The notes under the pieces are model-generated. The model did no database searches. It saw nothing but the letters and a program-made list of their open reading frames with translations, and was not told where the DNA came from. The translations under genes were made by a program, and so were the position numbers. This document shows positions 7,813 to 16,901 of a stretch of 64,000 bases of DNA, piece by piece (the stretch's first letter is position 1; the number at the start of each line of letters is the position of its first letter). This DNA comes from Streptomyces sp. yr375 (GTDB lineage Bacteria > Actinomycetota > Actinomycetes > Streptomycetales > Streptomycetaceae): assembly GCF_900110755.1 (NCBI RefSeq), contig NZ_FOFF01000013.1:62001-126000 (forward strand). Reading direction: 5' to 3'.

Positions 7813-10185
7813 ATGCTGGAGGCCTCACCGCTCGACGACGGATGGCAGTTGCGGCACGAGGGAAAGGCGCTCCCGGCCGTGGTGCCGGGCTGTGTGCACA
7901 CCGATCTGCTCGCCGCCGGGGTGATCCCGGACCCGTTCCTCGGCACGGGTGAGACCGAGGTCGCGTGGGTGGGGCGGCGCGAGTGGACGTACGAGACGGA
8001 GCTGCCCGCGGCGGTGTCCGGGCATGAGCAGACCGACCTGGTCTTCGACGGGCTCGACACGGTCGCGGAGATCACGCTCGGCGGTCGACTCCTGGGCCGG
8101 GTGCGGAACATGCACCGCTCGTACCGGTTCGACGTGACGGGGCTGAGCGGGCCGCTGGCCGTCCGGTTCGTCTCGGCCTACGCGGAGGCGGAGGCCGTGC
8201 GCGGGAGGGTCGGCGACCGCCCGGCCGCCTACGCCGAGCCGTACCAGTACGTGCGCAAGATGGCCTGCTCGTTCGGCTGGGACTGGGGGCCGACCCTGGT
8301 GACGGCCGGGATCTGGCGGCCGGTGCGGGTGGAGCGCTGGTCGACGGCCCGGCTGGCGCGGGTGCGCCCGCTGGTCACCGTCGAACAGGGCGTCGGGGTC
8401 GTGGAGTTGCACGTGGACGTGGAGCGCACCCGGGTGGAGGCCGGGCTCACCCTGGAGGCCCGGGTGGGCGGCGTGCGGGCGCGGGCCGAGGTGAGGGGGT
8501 CGCGCGGCGTCGTGCGGGTGGAGGTGCCGGACGCGGAGCTGTGGTGGCCGCGCGGGTACGGCGAACAGCCGTTGTACGACGTCGAGTTGACGTTGCATCA
8601 CGGGAACGCGCCGCTCGACGTGTGGCGGCGGCGGGTCGGTTTCCGCAGCGTCGAGCTGGACACCTCGGCCGATGCGCACGGCACCGGGTTCACCCTGGTC
8701 GTCAACGGGGAGCGGCTCTTCGCGCGGGGGGTCAACTGGATCCCGGACGACGTGTTCCCGTCCCGGGTGACCCGGGAGCGCTACCGCACACGGCTGCGGC
8801 AGGCCGCCGACGCCGGGGTCGACCTGGTCCGGGTGTGGGGCGGCGGGATCTACGAGAGCGAGGACTTCTACGACGCCTGCGACGAGTCGGGCCTGCTGGT
8901 CTGGCAGGACTTCCCGTTCGCGTGCGCGGCCTACCCGGAGGAGCAGCCGCTGCGCGGCGAGGTGGAGGCGGAGGCCCGGGAGAACGTCGTACGGCTGATG
9001 CCGCATCCGTCGCTCGTGCTGTGGAACGGGAACAACGAGAACCTGTGGGGGTTCCGGGACTGGGGGTGGGCGGAGCGGCTCGGCGGGGACTCCTGGGGCG
9101 AGGGGTACTACCTGGGCGTACTGCCGCGTGTCATGGGCGAGTTGGACCCGACGCGGCCGTACACGGCGGGCAGTCCCTGGTCGGGTTCGTGGGAGCACCA
9201 TCCGAACGATCCGGCGCACGGCACGCACCACTCGTGGGAGGTGTGGAACCGGCGGGACTACGCCGAGTACCGGAGCGAAGTGCCGCGGTTCGTCGCCGAG
9301 TTCGGCTGGCAGGCGCCGCCCGCGTACGCGACGCTGCGGCGGGCGCTGCCGGGTGAGGAGCTCGCGGCGGACTCGCCCGGCATGCTGCACCACCAGAAGG
9401 CGGAGGACGGCAACGGCAAGCTGGAGCGCGGGCTCGCCCGCCACTTCGCCCTGCCCGAGGGGGACTTCGACCGGTGGCACTACCTCACGCAGGTCAATCA
9501 GGCGCGGGCGGTGGCGACGGGCATCGAGCACTGGCGGTCGCACTGGCCGGTGTGCGCGGGCACGATCGTCTGGCAGCTCAACGACTGCTGGCCGGTGACG
9601 TCCTGGGCGGCGATCGACGGGGACGGGCGGGAGAAACCGCTCTACCACGAGCTGCGCCGACTGTACGGGGACCGACTGCTCACGCTTCAAGTGCGCGGTG
9701 AGGAGCTGGTGTTGGCGGCCGTCAACCAGTCCGCCGAGCCGTGGACGGGGACCCTGTCGTTGCGGCGGGTGTCCGTGGCCGGGGAGGTGGTCGGCGCGGC
9801 GAGCGTCGAACTGGCCGTCGGGGCGCGGGCGGTGGGCGAGGTGCGGGTGCCGGTGGAGCTGACGCCGGACGGGGCGAAGGAGTTCCTGGTGGCCGACCTG
9901 GACGGGCTGCGGGCCGTGTACTTTCCGGTGCCCGACCGTGAAATCCCTTACCCGACGCCCGAGTTCGAGGTGAGTGTGGCGCCGGGGGCCGTCACGGTCA
10001 CGGCCCGCACCCTCGTACGGGATCTGTTGTTGCAGGCCGACCGGCTGGATCCGGGGGCGCGCGCGGACCGGGGGCTGGTGACGTTGCTGCCCGGGGAGCG
10101 GGTGACCATCGGGGTCGAGGGCTGGGAGACTCCGGACGCCGCCGCCGCCCGGGCCGCGCTGTACTGCCAGGAGCCCGCTCGATGA
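7813..10185 (+). CDS. GH2 beta-mannosidase
   Basis: 790-residue glycoside hydrolase family 2 enzyme releasing beta-mannose from the non-reducing end of mannooligosaccharides; no signal peptide, so it acts in the cytoplasm on imported sugar. Layout: N-terminal jelly roll (WVGRREWTYETELP, VFDGLDTVAEITLGG), immunoglobulin-like domain, then TIM barrel. The acid/base is Glu409 in LVLWNGNNEN, the motif that separates mannosidases from beta-galactosidases and glucuronidases; the nucleophile is Glu496 in FVAEFGWQ. The start at ATG 7813 is chosen over GTG 7807 because AGGGAG sits 5 bases before it. Exo-glucosaminidase is a less likely alternative. Confidence 0.88.
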   Translation: MLEASPLDDGWQLRHEGKALPAVVPGCVHTDLLAAGVIPDPFLGTGETEVAWVGRREWTYETELPAAVSGHEQTDLVFDGLDTVAEITLGGRLLGRVRNMHRSYRFDVTGLSGPLAVRFVSAYAEAEAVRGRVGDRPAAYAEPYQYVRKMACSFGWDWGPTLVTAGIWRPVRVERWSTARLARVRPLVTVEQGVGVVELHVDVERTRVEAGLTLEARVGGVRARAEVRGSRGVVRVEVPDAELWWPRGYGEQPLYDVELTLHHGNAPLDVWRRRVGFRSVELDTSADAHGTGFTLVVNGERLFARGVNWIPDDVFPSRVTRERYRTRLRQAADAGVDLVRVWGGGIYESEDFYDACDESGLLVWQDFPFACAAYPEEQPLRGEVEAEARENVVRLMPHPSLVLWNGNNENLWGFRDWGWAERLGGDSWGEGYYLGVLPRVMGELDPTRPYTAGSPWSGSWEHHPNDPAHGTHHSWEVWNRRDYAEYRSEVPRFVAEFGWQAPPAYATLRRALPGEELAADSPGMLHHQKAEDGNGKLERGLARHFALPEGDFDRWHYLTQVNQARAVATGIEHWRSHWPVCAGTIVWQLNDCWPVTSWAAIDGDGREKPLYHELRRLYGDRLLTLQVRGEELVLAAVNQSAEPWTGTLSLRRVSVAGEVVGAASVELAVGARAVGEVRVPVELTPDGAKEFLVADLDGLRAVYFPVPDREIPYPTPEFEVSVAPGAVTVTARTLVRDLLLQADRLDPGARADRGLVTLLPGERVTIGVEGWETPDAAAARAALYCQEPAR

Positions 10186-11219
10186 CAGCCTCCCCGTCGC
10201 CCCGCGTCACCATCAAGGACGTCGCCGCGCGCGCCGGAGTGTCCAAGGGTGCCGTGTCGCTGGCCTTCAACCGCAAGCCGGGGCTGTCGGAGGCGACCCG
10301 GGACCGGATCTTCGCGGCGGCGCGGGAGCTGGGCTGGGAGCCGAACCTCACGGCCCGGTCGCTGTCCAGCTCCCGGGTGGACGTGGTGGGGCTGGCGATC
10401 TGCCGGCCGGCCCGGATGCTGGGCCTGGAGCCGTTCTACATGGAGTTCGTCTCCGGGGTGGAGAGCGTGCTGACCGAGCACTCCTGCTCGCTGCTGCTGC
10501 GGCTGGTGCGCACCGTCGAGGAGGAGGTCGGGCTGCACGAGTCGTGGTGGCGGGGCCGCCAGATCGGCGGGTCGATCCTCGTCGACTTCCGCGCCGACGA
10601 CCCCCGGGTGGCGGCGGCCGAACGGCTCGGGATACCGGTCGTCGCGGTCGGGCACCCCTCGCTGACCGGGAGCCTGACGTCCGTATGGACCGACGACACG
10701 ACGGCGGTGACGGAGGCGGTGCGGTATCTCGCGGCGCTCGGGCACCGGCGGGTCGCCCGGGTCGGGGGCGCGGCGGCGCTCGGGCACACGACGATCCGGA
10801 CGGCGGCCTTCGACGCGGCGGCGCGGAGCCTGGGGCTGGCCGGGGCGTGGCAGGTCGCCACGGACTACTCCGGGGAGGCGGGGGCGCGGGCCACCCGGTC
10901 GATGCTGACCGCCGCGCCGCCGGACCGGCCGACGGCCATCGTCTACGACAACGACATCATGGCGGTGGCCGGGCTGGCGGTGGCCGCCGAGATGGGGCTC
11001 GGGGTGCCGGGGGACGTCTCGCTGCTCGCCTGGGACGACTCGCAGTTGTGCCGGCTCACCCATCCGACGCTCTCCGCGATGAGCCATGACGTGCACGGAT
11101 TCGGCGCGGAGGCGGCGCGGACGCTGTTCGGGGTGATCACGGGTGCGGGCCCGGGCTCGCACCCCGTGCCGACGCCGGTGCTGACGCCGAGAGGGTCGAC
11201 CGCGCCGCCCCGGACGTGA
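10182..11219 (+). CDS. LacI-family repressor of the mannoside genes
   Basis: 345 residues. The helix-turn-helix and hinge are clear: VTIKDVAARAGVSKGAVSLA and ARSLSSSRVDVVGLAI. The rest is a periplasmic-binding-protein-like sugar-sensing domain (residues about 65-335) with GIPVVAVGHPSL and TAIVYDNDIMAVAGL segments. Its ATG overlaps the mannosidase stop (ATGA), so both are co-translated, and the probable target is the operator at 7721-7732, giving induction of importer and mannosidase by a mannoside. Effector not deducible. Confidence 0.9.
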   Translation: MTASPSPRVTIKDVAARAGVSKGAVSLAFNRKPGLSEATRDRIFAAARELGWEPNLTARSLSSSRVDVVGLAICRPARMLGLEPFYMEFVSGVESVLTEHSCSLLLRLVRTVEEEVGLHESWWRGRQIGGSILVDFRADDPRVAAAERLGIPVVAVGHPSLTGSLTSVWTDDTTAVTEAVRYLAALGHRRVARVGGAAALGHTTIRTAAFDAAARSLGLAGAWQVATDYSGEAGARATRSMLTAAPPDRPTAIVYDNDIMAVAGLAVAAEMGLGVPGDVSLLAWDDSQLCRLTHPTLSAMSHDVHGFGAEAARTLFGVITGAGPGSHPVPTPVLTPRGSTAPPRT

Positions 11220-11401
11220 GCGCGGGCGGGACGGAGAAGGGGATGGCGGGCGGGCCTGCGAATGTTTCTCGGGTGTGACCTTCGCCGCTTGGCCCTCCCG
11301 GACTGGGCAGCCACGTTACCCACAAGTAGCATGGGTTCTGAGCGCGCGCTCAGCGCTTGCGTGTCGCAGCAGTGCCACCCCGCACCTGGAGGAGAGCCAT
11401 C

Positions 11402-12622
11402 GTGCCTCGTACCGTCAGGGACGTCGTCTTCGTAGACGGCGTCCGTACCCCGTTCGGCAAGGCGGGCCCGAAGGGCATCTACCACGAGACCCGGGCCGAC
11501 GACCTCGTCGTGAAGGCGATCCGGGAGCTGCTGCGCCGCAACCCCGGTCTCGACCCCGCGAAGATCGACGAGGTCGCCATCGCCGCGACCACGCAGATCG
11601 GCGACCAGGGCCTGACCATCGGCCGCACCGCCGGCATCCTCGCGGGGCTGCCGACGTCGGTGCCCGGTTACTCGATCGACCGCATGTGCGCGGGCGCCCT
11701 GACCGCGGTCACCACGGTCGCCGGGTCCGTGGCCTTCGGCGCGTACGACATCGCCATCGCCGGCGGTGTCGAGCACATGGGCCGCCACCCGATGGGTGAG
11801 GGCGTGGACCCCAACCCGCGGTTCGTCAGCGAGAAGCTGGTCGACGAGTCCGCCCTGTTCATGGGCATGACGGCGGAGAACCTGCACGACCGCTACCCGC
11901 ACATCACCAAGCAGCGCGCCGACGAGTACGCCGTGCGCTCCCAGGAGAAGGCCGCCAAGGCGTACGCCGACGGCAAGATCCAGGCCGACCTGGTGCCGAT
12001 CTCGGTGCGCCGTACGAACGCGGAGGCCGGTGAGACGGGCTGGGGCCTGGTCACCGCCGACGAGCCGATGCGCCCGGGCACCACCCTGGAGAACCTCTCC
12101 GGGCTGAAGACGCCGTTCCGCGTGCACGGCCGGGTCACCGCCGGCAACGCGGCCGGTCTGAACGACGGCGCGACCGCCTCCCTCATCGCGTCCGAGGACT
12201 TCGCGCGCGAGCACGACCTGCCGGTGAAGATGCGCCTGGTGGCGTACTCCTTCGCGGGCGTCGAGCCGGAGGTCATGGGCTACGGCCCGATCCCGGCCAC
12301 GGAGAAGGCCCTCGCGCAGGCGGGACTGTCCATCTCCGACATCGGCCTGTTCGAGGTCAACGAGGCGTTCGCCGTCCAGGTCCTGGCCTTCCTCGACCAC
12401 TACGGCATCGCGGACGACGACGAGCGCGTCAACCAGTACGGCGGCGCGATCGCCTTCGGCCACCCGCTGGCCTCCTCCGGCGTCCGGCTGATGACGCAAC
12501 TGGCCCGCCAGTTCGAGGAGCAGCCGAACGTCCGCTACGGCCTGACGACCATGTGCGTCGGCTTCGGCATGGGCGCGACGGTCATCTGGGAGAACCCGCA
12601 CTTCGACGGAGGCGACAAGTGA
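11402..12622 (+). CDS. Acetyl-CoA acyltransferase (beta-ketothiolase, FadA type)
   Basis: 406 residues from GTG 11402 (GGAGGA ribosome binding site upstream). Last step of beta-oxidation: thiolytic cleavage of 3-ketoacyl-CoA. Active-site Cys96 lies in SIDRMCAGAL; the catalytic histidine motifs are NEAFAVQVL and GGAIAFGHPLASSG, and the second cysteine lies in TTMCVGFGMGATVIWE. GTGA overlap with the next gene shows it is the beta subunit partner of the FadB-like protein, forming the usual two-gene trifunctional complex of actinobacteria. Confidence 0.94.
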   Translation: MPRTVRDVVFVDGVRTPFGKAGPKGIYHETRADDLVVKAIRELLRRNPGLDPAKIDEVAIAATTQIGDQGLTIGRTAGILAGLPTSVPGYSIDRMCAGALTAVTTVAGSVAFGAYDIAIAGGVEHMGRHPMGEGVDPNPRFVSEKLVDESALFMGMTAENLHDRYPHITKQRADEYAVRSQEKAAKAYADGKIQADLVPISVRRTNAEAGETGWGLVTADEPMRPGTTLENLSGLKTPFRVHGRVTAGNAAGLNDGATASLIASEDFAREHDLPVKMRLVAYSFAGVEPEVMGYGPIPATEKALAQAGLSISDIGLFEVNEAFAVQVLAFLDHYGIADDDERVNQYGGAIAFGHPLASSGVRLMTQLARQFEEQPNVRYGLTTMCVGFGMGATVIWENPHFDGGDK

Positions 12623-14745
12623 GCACCACCGAACTCCTGAAGCGCGCGGCCGAGTTGTTCCCCGGCGAGGTCGTCACTCAGGCGCACGTACGCCACCTGG
12701 ACCTGCCGTCCGGCGCGGGCCGCTTCGCCCTGATCACGCTGGACAACGGCCTGGACCACACCAAGCCGACCACCTTCGGACCGCAGTCCCTCGCGAACCT
12801 CGACGCCGCGATCGACCAGGTCGAGAAGGAGGCCGCGGCGGGCGAGATCGTCGGCGCGGGCGTCACCGGCAAGCCGTTCATCTTCGCGGTCGGCGCGGAC
12901 CTCAAGGGCGTCGAGCTCCTCAAGGAGCACCCGGACGCGCTGGCCATCGGCAAGGGCGGCCACGAGGTCTTCAAGCGGCTGTCGGGCCTCGCGGTCCCGA
13001 CCTTCGGGTACTACAACGGCGCGGCGATGGGCGGCGGCGTCGAGGTCGGTCTGCACTGCACGTACCGCACCGTGTCGAAGGCGCTGCCCGCGTTCTCCCT
13101 CCCCGAGGTCTTCCTCGGTCTGGTCCCCGGCTGGGGCGGCTGCACGCTGCTGCCGAACCTGATCGGCGCCGACAAGGCCGTCTCGGTGATCGTCGAGAAC
13201 AGCCTCAACCAGAACAAGCAGCTCAAGGGCCAGCAGGTCTTCGACCTGGGGATCGCCGACGCGCTCTTCGACGGCGTCGACTTCCTTGAGCAGTCGCTGA
13301 TCTGGACGGCGGGCGTCCTCAAGGGCGACGTCACGGTCGAGCGTCCGGTGATCGACCGCGGCGCCGCCTGGGACGAGGCCGTGGCGCGCGGCCGGTCCGT
13401 CGCGGACGGCAAGGTGCACGGGGCGGCCCCGGCCGCGTACCGCGCGCTGGACATCATCGCCGCCGCGAAGAACGGCGACCTCCAGCAGGGCTACGACGCC
13501 GAGGACGTCGCCCTCGCCGACCTGATCATGGGTGGCGAACTGCGCTCCGGCATCTACGCGTTCAACCTGGTGCAGAAGCGCGGCAAGCGCCCGGCGGGCG
13601 CCCCGGACAAGAACCTGGCGCGCCCGGTCACCAAGGTCGGCGTGGTGGGCGCGGGCCTGATGGCCTCGCAGCTCGCGCTGCTCTTCCTGCGCCGCCTGGA
13701 GGTCCCGGTCGTCCTCACGGACATCGACCAGGAGCGCGTCGACAAGGGTGTGGGCTACGTCCACGCCGAGATCGAGAAGCTGCTCGGCAAGGGCCGTATC
13801 AACCAGGACAAGGCCAACCGGCTGACGGCCCTGGTGAGCGGTGTCCTCGACAAGGCCGAGGGGTTCGCGGACGCGGACTTCATCATCGAGGCCGTGTTCG
13901 AGGAGATCGGCGTCAAGCAGCAGGTGTTCGCGGAGGTCGAGGCGGTCGCCCCGGCGCACGCGATCCTCGCCACCAACACCTCGTCGCTGTCGATCACCGA
14001 GATGGCGTCGAAGCTGAAGCACCCCGAGCGGGTCGTGGGCTTCCACTTCTTCAACCCGGTCGCGATCCTGCCGCTGCTGGAGATCGTCCGCGGCGAGCAG
14101 ACCGACGACGCGTCGCTGGCCACCGCGTTCGCCGTCGCCAAGAAGCTGAAGAAGACCGCCGTCCTGGTGAAGGACGCCCCGGCGTTCGTCGTCAACCGCG
14201 TGCTGACCCGCTTCATGGGCGAGGTGCAGAACGTCATCGACGAGGGCACCCCGGTCGCGGTCGCGGAGAAGGCGGTGGAGCCGCTCGGCCTGCCGATGTC
14301 CCCGCTGGTCCTGCTGGAGCTGGTCGGTCCGGCGATCGGTCTGCACGTCTCGGAGACCCTCAACCGGGCCTTCCCGGACCGCTTCACGGTCTCCGCGAAC
14401 CTCGCGGCCGTCGTCAAGGCGGGCAAGCGCGGCTTCTACGTCTACGACAGCGGCAAGCCGGAGCTGGACCCCGAGGTCGCCGCGCTGCTGAAGCAGGGCG
14501 ACACCGCCCTGACCGAGGAGCAGGTGCGGGCGCGCGTCCTGGACGCGGTGGCGCAGGAGATCGGGCTGATGCTCGACGAGGGCGTCGTCGCCGAGGCCCA
14601 GGACATCGACCTCTGCCTGATCACGGGCGCGGGCTGGCCCTTCCACCTGGGCGGCGTCACGCCGTACCTGGACCGCGAGGGTGTCTCCGAGCGCGTGAAC
14701 GGCAAGAAGTTCCTGGCGCCGGGCGTGGCGTCGGTGCCCGCGTAA
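12619..14745 (+). CDS. FadB-type multifunctional protein: enoyl-CoA hydratase / 3-hydroxyacyl-CoA dehydrogenase
   Basis: 708 residues. The N-terminal third is a crotonase fold (GKPFIFAVGADLKGVELL, YYNGAAMGGGVEVGLHC, PEVFLGLVPGWGG, with the two catalytic carboxylates in the latter segments). After a linker at about 315-335, the NAD-binding domain begins with KVGVVGAGLMASQLALLF; the dehydrogenase signature is VVGFHFFNPVAILPLLEIVRG. Complexes with the thiolase encoded just upstream to oxidise fatty acyl-CoA in the cytoplasm. Starts with GTG overlapping the thiolase stop. Confidence 0.93.
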   Translation: MSTTELLKRAAELFPGEVVTQAHVRHLDLPSGAGRFALITLDNGLDHTKPTTFGPQSLANLDAAIDQVEKEAAAGEIVGAGVTGKPFIFAVGADLKGVELLKEHPDALAIGKGGHEVFKRLSGLAVPTFGYYNGAAMGGGVEVGLHCTYRTVSKALPAFSLPEVFLGLVPGWGGCTLLPNLIGADKAVSVIVENSLNQNKQLKGQQVFDLGIADALFDGVDFLEQSLIWTAGVLKGDVTVERPVIDRGAAWDEAVARGRSVADGKVHGAAPAAYRALDIIAAAKNGDLQQGYDAEDVALADLIMGGELRSGIYAFNLVQKRGKRPAGAPDKNLARPVTKVGVVGAGLMASQLALLFLRRLEVPVVLTDIDQERVDKGVGYVHAEIEKLLGKGRINQDKANRLTALVSGVLDKAEGFADADFIIEAVFEEIGVKQQVFAEVEAVAPAHAILATNTSSLSITEMASKLKHPERVVGFHFFNPVAILPLLEIVRGEQTDDASLATAFAVAKKLKKTAVLVKDAPAFVVNRVLTRFMGEVQNVIDEGTPVAVAEKAVEPLGLPMSPLVLLELVGPAIGLHVSETLNRAFPDRFTVSANLAAVVKAGKRGFYVYDSGKPELDPEVAALLKQGDTALTEEQVRARVLDAVAQEIGLMLDEGVVAEAQDIDLCLITGAGWPFHLGGVTPYLDREGVSERVNGKKFLAPGVASVPA

Positions 14746-14773
14746 CCGTCGTAACCGTCGCGAACCGTTCGTG

Positions 14774-14807
14774 AAGAGGGCCTCCGCCAACCGGCGGGGG
14801 CCCTCTT
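14774..14807 (+). terminator. Terminator after fadB
   Basis: Stem AAGAGGGCCTCCGCC with loop AACC and partner GGCGGGGGCCCTCTT; one G-T pair, ends in a short T-containing tract, 29 bases after the fadB stop. Confidence 0.85.
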
Positions 14808-14829
14808 GCCGTTGCCCTACCCTGGGGCC

Positions 14830-15213
14830 ATGGACGGCTCCCCTGACGACACCGCCGCGCTGCTCGTGATCGTCGACGGCGCGAATGTCGTCGGGTCGGT
14901 GCCCGACGGCTGGTGGCGGGACCGGCGGGGGGCCGCCGAGCGGCTGCGGGACCGGCTGGCCGCCGACGGGCTGCCGGGGCACTCCGGGGCCGTGGAGATC
15001 GTGCTCGTGGTCGAGGGCGCGGCCCGTGGGGTGGCGGCGGTGCCCGGCGTACGGGTGGAGGCGGCGCCCGGCAGCGGGGACGACCGGATCGTCGAACTGG
15101 TCGCCGCCGCCGGCGATCGCCCCCGTCTGGTCGTCACCGCCGACCGCGAGCTGCGCCGCCGGGTGACGGAACTGGGCGCGGACGTCACGGGCCCGCGCTC
15201 GGTACGGGGCTGA
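14830..15213 (+). CDS. Small NYN/PIN-like domain protein
   Basis: 127 residues from ATG 14830, no Shine-Dalgarno sequence, 22 bases after the fadB terminator. The start LLVIVDGANVVGSVPDGWWRDR has the D-G-x-N signature of NYN/PIN-like nucleases; DDRIVELVAAAGDRPRLVVTADREL supplies the later acidic residues. Public annotation of relatives often says NTP pyrophosphohydrolase, but the visible motif fits a metal-dependent RNase fold better. Convergent with the permease gene; function not known. Confidence 0.7.
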   Translation: MDGSPDDTAALLVIVDGANVVGSVPDGWWRDRRGAAERLRDRLAADGLPGHSGAVEIVLVVEGAARGVAAVPGVRVEAAPGSGDDRIVELVAAAGDRPRLVVTADRELRRRVTELGADVTGPRSVRG

Positions 15214-15232
15214 GCGCCTCCCCCGCTTCTCC

Positions 15233-16741
15233 CTACGCCGGAGGGATCGGCGTCTGCTCCGCCGCCTGCTGCGCCCGGCCGAGGCGGCTGTGGGAGCGGC
15301 CGTACAGGAAGTAGACGGCGGCGCCGATGACCATCCAGATGCCGAACCGCAGCCAGGTCTCGGCGGGCAGGTTCAGCATCAGCCACAGCGAGGCCAGCAC
15401 CGAGATGATCGGCAGGGCCGGCACCCACGGGGCACGGAACGAACGGGGCAGGTCGGGGCGGCTCCTGCGGAGGATGACGACGCCGATCGCGACCACGATG
15501 AACGCGAACAGCGTGCCGATGTTGACCAGTTCGGCGAGTTCGCTGAGGCTGGTGAAGCCGGCCAGGATCGCGATGATCACGCCGAGCAGGATGGTCGGCC
15601 GGTGCGGGGTCTTGAACCGCGGGTGGACGTGCGAGAAGAAGCGCGGCAGGAGTCCGTCGCGGCTCATCGCGAAGAAGACCCGGGTCTGGCCGAGCAGCAG
15701 GATCATGCAGACCGTCGTCAGGCCGACGGCCGCGCCGAAGCTGATGAAACCGGCGAACCAGGGGTGGCCGGTGGCCTTGAACGCGTCGGCGAGCGGGGCG
15801 TCCACGGACAGTTGCCTGTAGTTCTGCATACCCGTCACGACGATCGACACGGCGACGTACAGCGTCGTACAGATGATGAGGGAGCCGATGATGCCGCGTG
15901 GCATGTCCCGCTGCGGGTTGCGGGTCTCCTCGGCGGCGGTGGCGACCACGTCGAAGCCGATGAACGCGAAGAAGACGACCGACGCCGCGGTGAAGATGCC
16001 CATCACGCCGAAGTTGGACGGCGCCCAGCCGAAAATGAGCTGGATCAGCGGGGCGTGCAGCCCCTCGCCCGCCGGAACCTTCTGTGCCTTGGGGATGAAC
16101 GGGTCGTAGTTGTCGCCGGTGATGAGGAAGGCGCCCGCGACGATCACGGTCAGCACGACGGTCACCTTGATGGCGACCACGACGGAGGTGACCCGCGCGG
16201 AGAGCTTCGTGCCGACCACCAGGATCGCGGTGAGGACCAGGACGAGGGCGGCGGCGAGGATGTCGAAGCCGAAGCCGTCGGCGCCCTCCCGCCCGCTCAG
16301 CGCCGCCGGCAGATGCCAGCCCGCGTTGTCCAGCAGCGAGGCGATGTACCCGGACCAGCCGACGGCGACCACCGCCGTGCCGAGCGCGAACTCCAGGACC
16401 AGGTCCCAGCCGATGATCCAGGCGGGCAGCTCGCCGAGGGAGGCGTACGCGAAGGTGTACGCGGAGCCCGCCACCGGGACGGTGGAGGCGAACTCGGCGT
16501 AGCAGAGCGCCGCGAGCGCGCAGACGACACCGGCCACCATGAAGGCCAGGGCGACGGCGGGGCCGGCGTTGTTCTTGGCGACGGTGCCGGTGAGGACGAA
16601 GATGCCGGTGCCGATGACGACACCGACGCCGAAGACGGTCAGATCGAGCGCGGACAGGGACTTCCTGAGCGAGTGCTCGGATTCCTCGGTGTCGAGGATG
16701 GACTGCTCGACCTTCTTCGTCCGGAAGAGGGTGCTGCTCAC
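15233..16741 (-). CDS. Amino-acid permease (APC superfamily, cationic amino-acid type)
   Basis: 502-residue integral membrane protein with about 12 helices. The consensus first helix reads DLTVFGVGVVIGTGIFVLTG, the substrate-binding unwound-helix motif of APC transporters, and a later IGFDVVATAAEETRNPQRDMPRG is the typical YhdG/CAT intracellular motif. Start GTG 16741 is preceded by GGGAGG at good spacing. Likely proton- or sodium-coupled uptake or exchange of basic or neutral amino acids. Downstream of dxs on the same strand, but a strong hairpin separates them. Confidence 0.9.
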   Translation of the reverse strand: MSSTLFRTKKVEQSILDTEESEHSLRKSLSALDLTVFGVGVVIGTGIFVLTGTVAKNNAGPAVALAFMVAGVVCALAALCYAEFASTVPVAGSAYTFAYASLGELPAWIIGWDLVLEFALGTAVVAVGWSGYIASLLDNAGWHLPAALSGREGADGFGFDILAAALVLVLTAILVVGTKLSARVTSVVVAIKVTVVLTVIVAGAFLITGDNYDPFIPKAQKVPAGEGLHAPLIQLIFGWAPSNFGVMGIFTAASVVFFAFIGFDVVATAAEETRNPQRDMPRGIIGSLIICTTLYVAVSIVVTGMQNYRQLSVDAPLADAFKATGHPWFAGFISFGAAVGLTTVCMILLLGQTRVFFAMSRDGLLPRFFSHVHPRFKTPHRPTILLGVIIAILAGFTSLSELAELVNIGTLFAFIVVAIGVVILRRSRPDLPRSFRAPWVPALPIISVLASLWLMLNLPAETWLRFGIWMVIGAAVYFLYGRSHSRLGRAQQAAEQTPIPPA

Positions 16742-16828
16742 GGGTGTACCTCCCACGCTGTGTCGTCCTCGGCATGATCGAGAGGGGGCGTGGTACGTAT
16801 GCCCCGGCGCGGGCGGATTCACGCGAAC

Positions 16829-16868
16829 GGGCCGGTTCCACCACCCTTGAAGGTGGCGGAACCGGCCC
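16829..16868. terminator. Terminator between dxs and the amino-acid permease
   Basis: GGGCCGGTTCC and GGAACCGGCCC pair, extended inward by CCACC/GGTGG around the loop CTTGAA. Located just after the dxs stop on its coding strand, so it insulates dxs from the permease gene. Confidence 0.85.
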
Positions 16869-16901
16869 GTCCGCAGCAGTCGTGCGGGTCTCTCGCGCGG
16901 G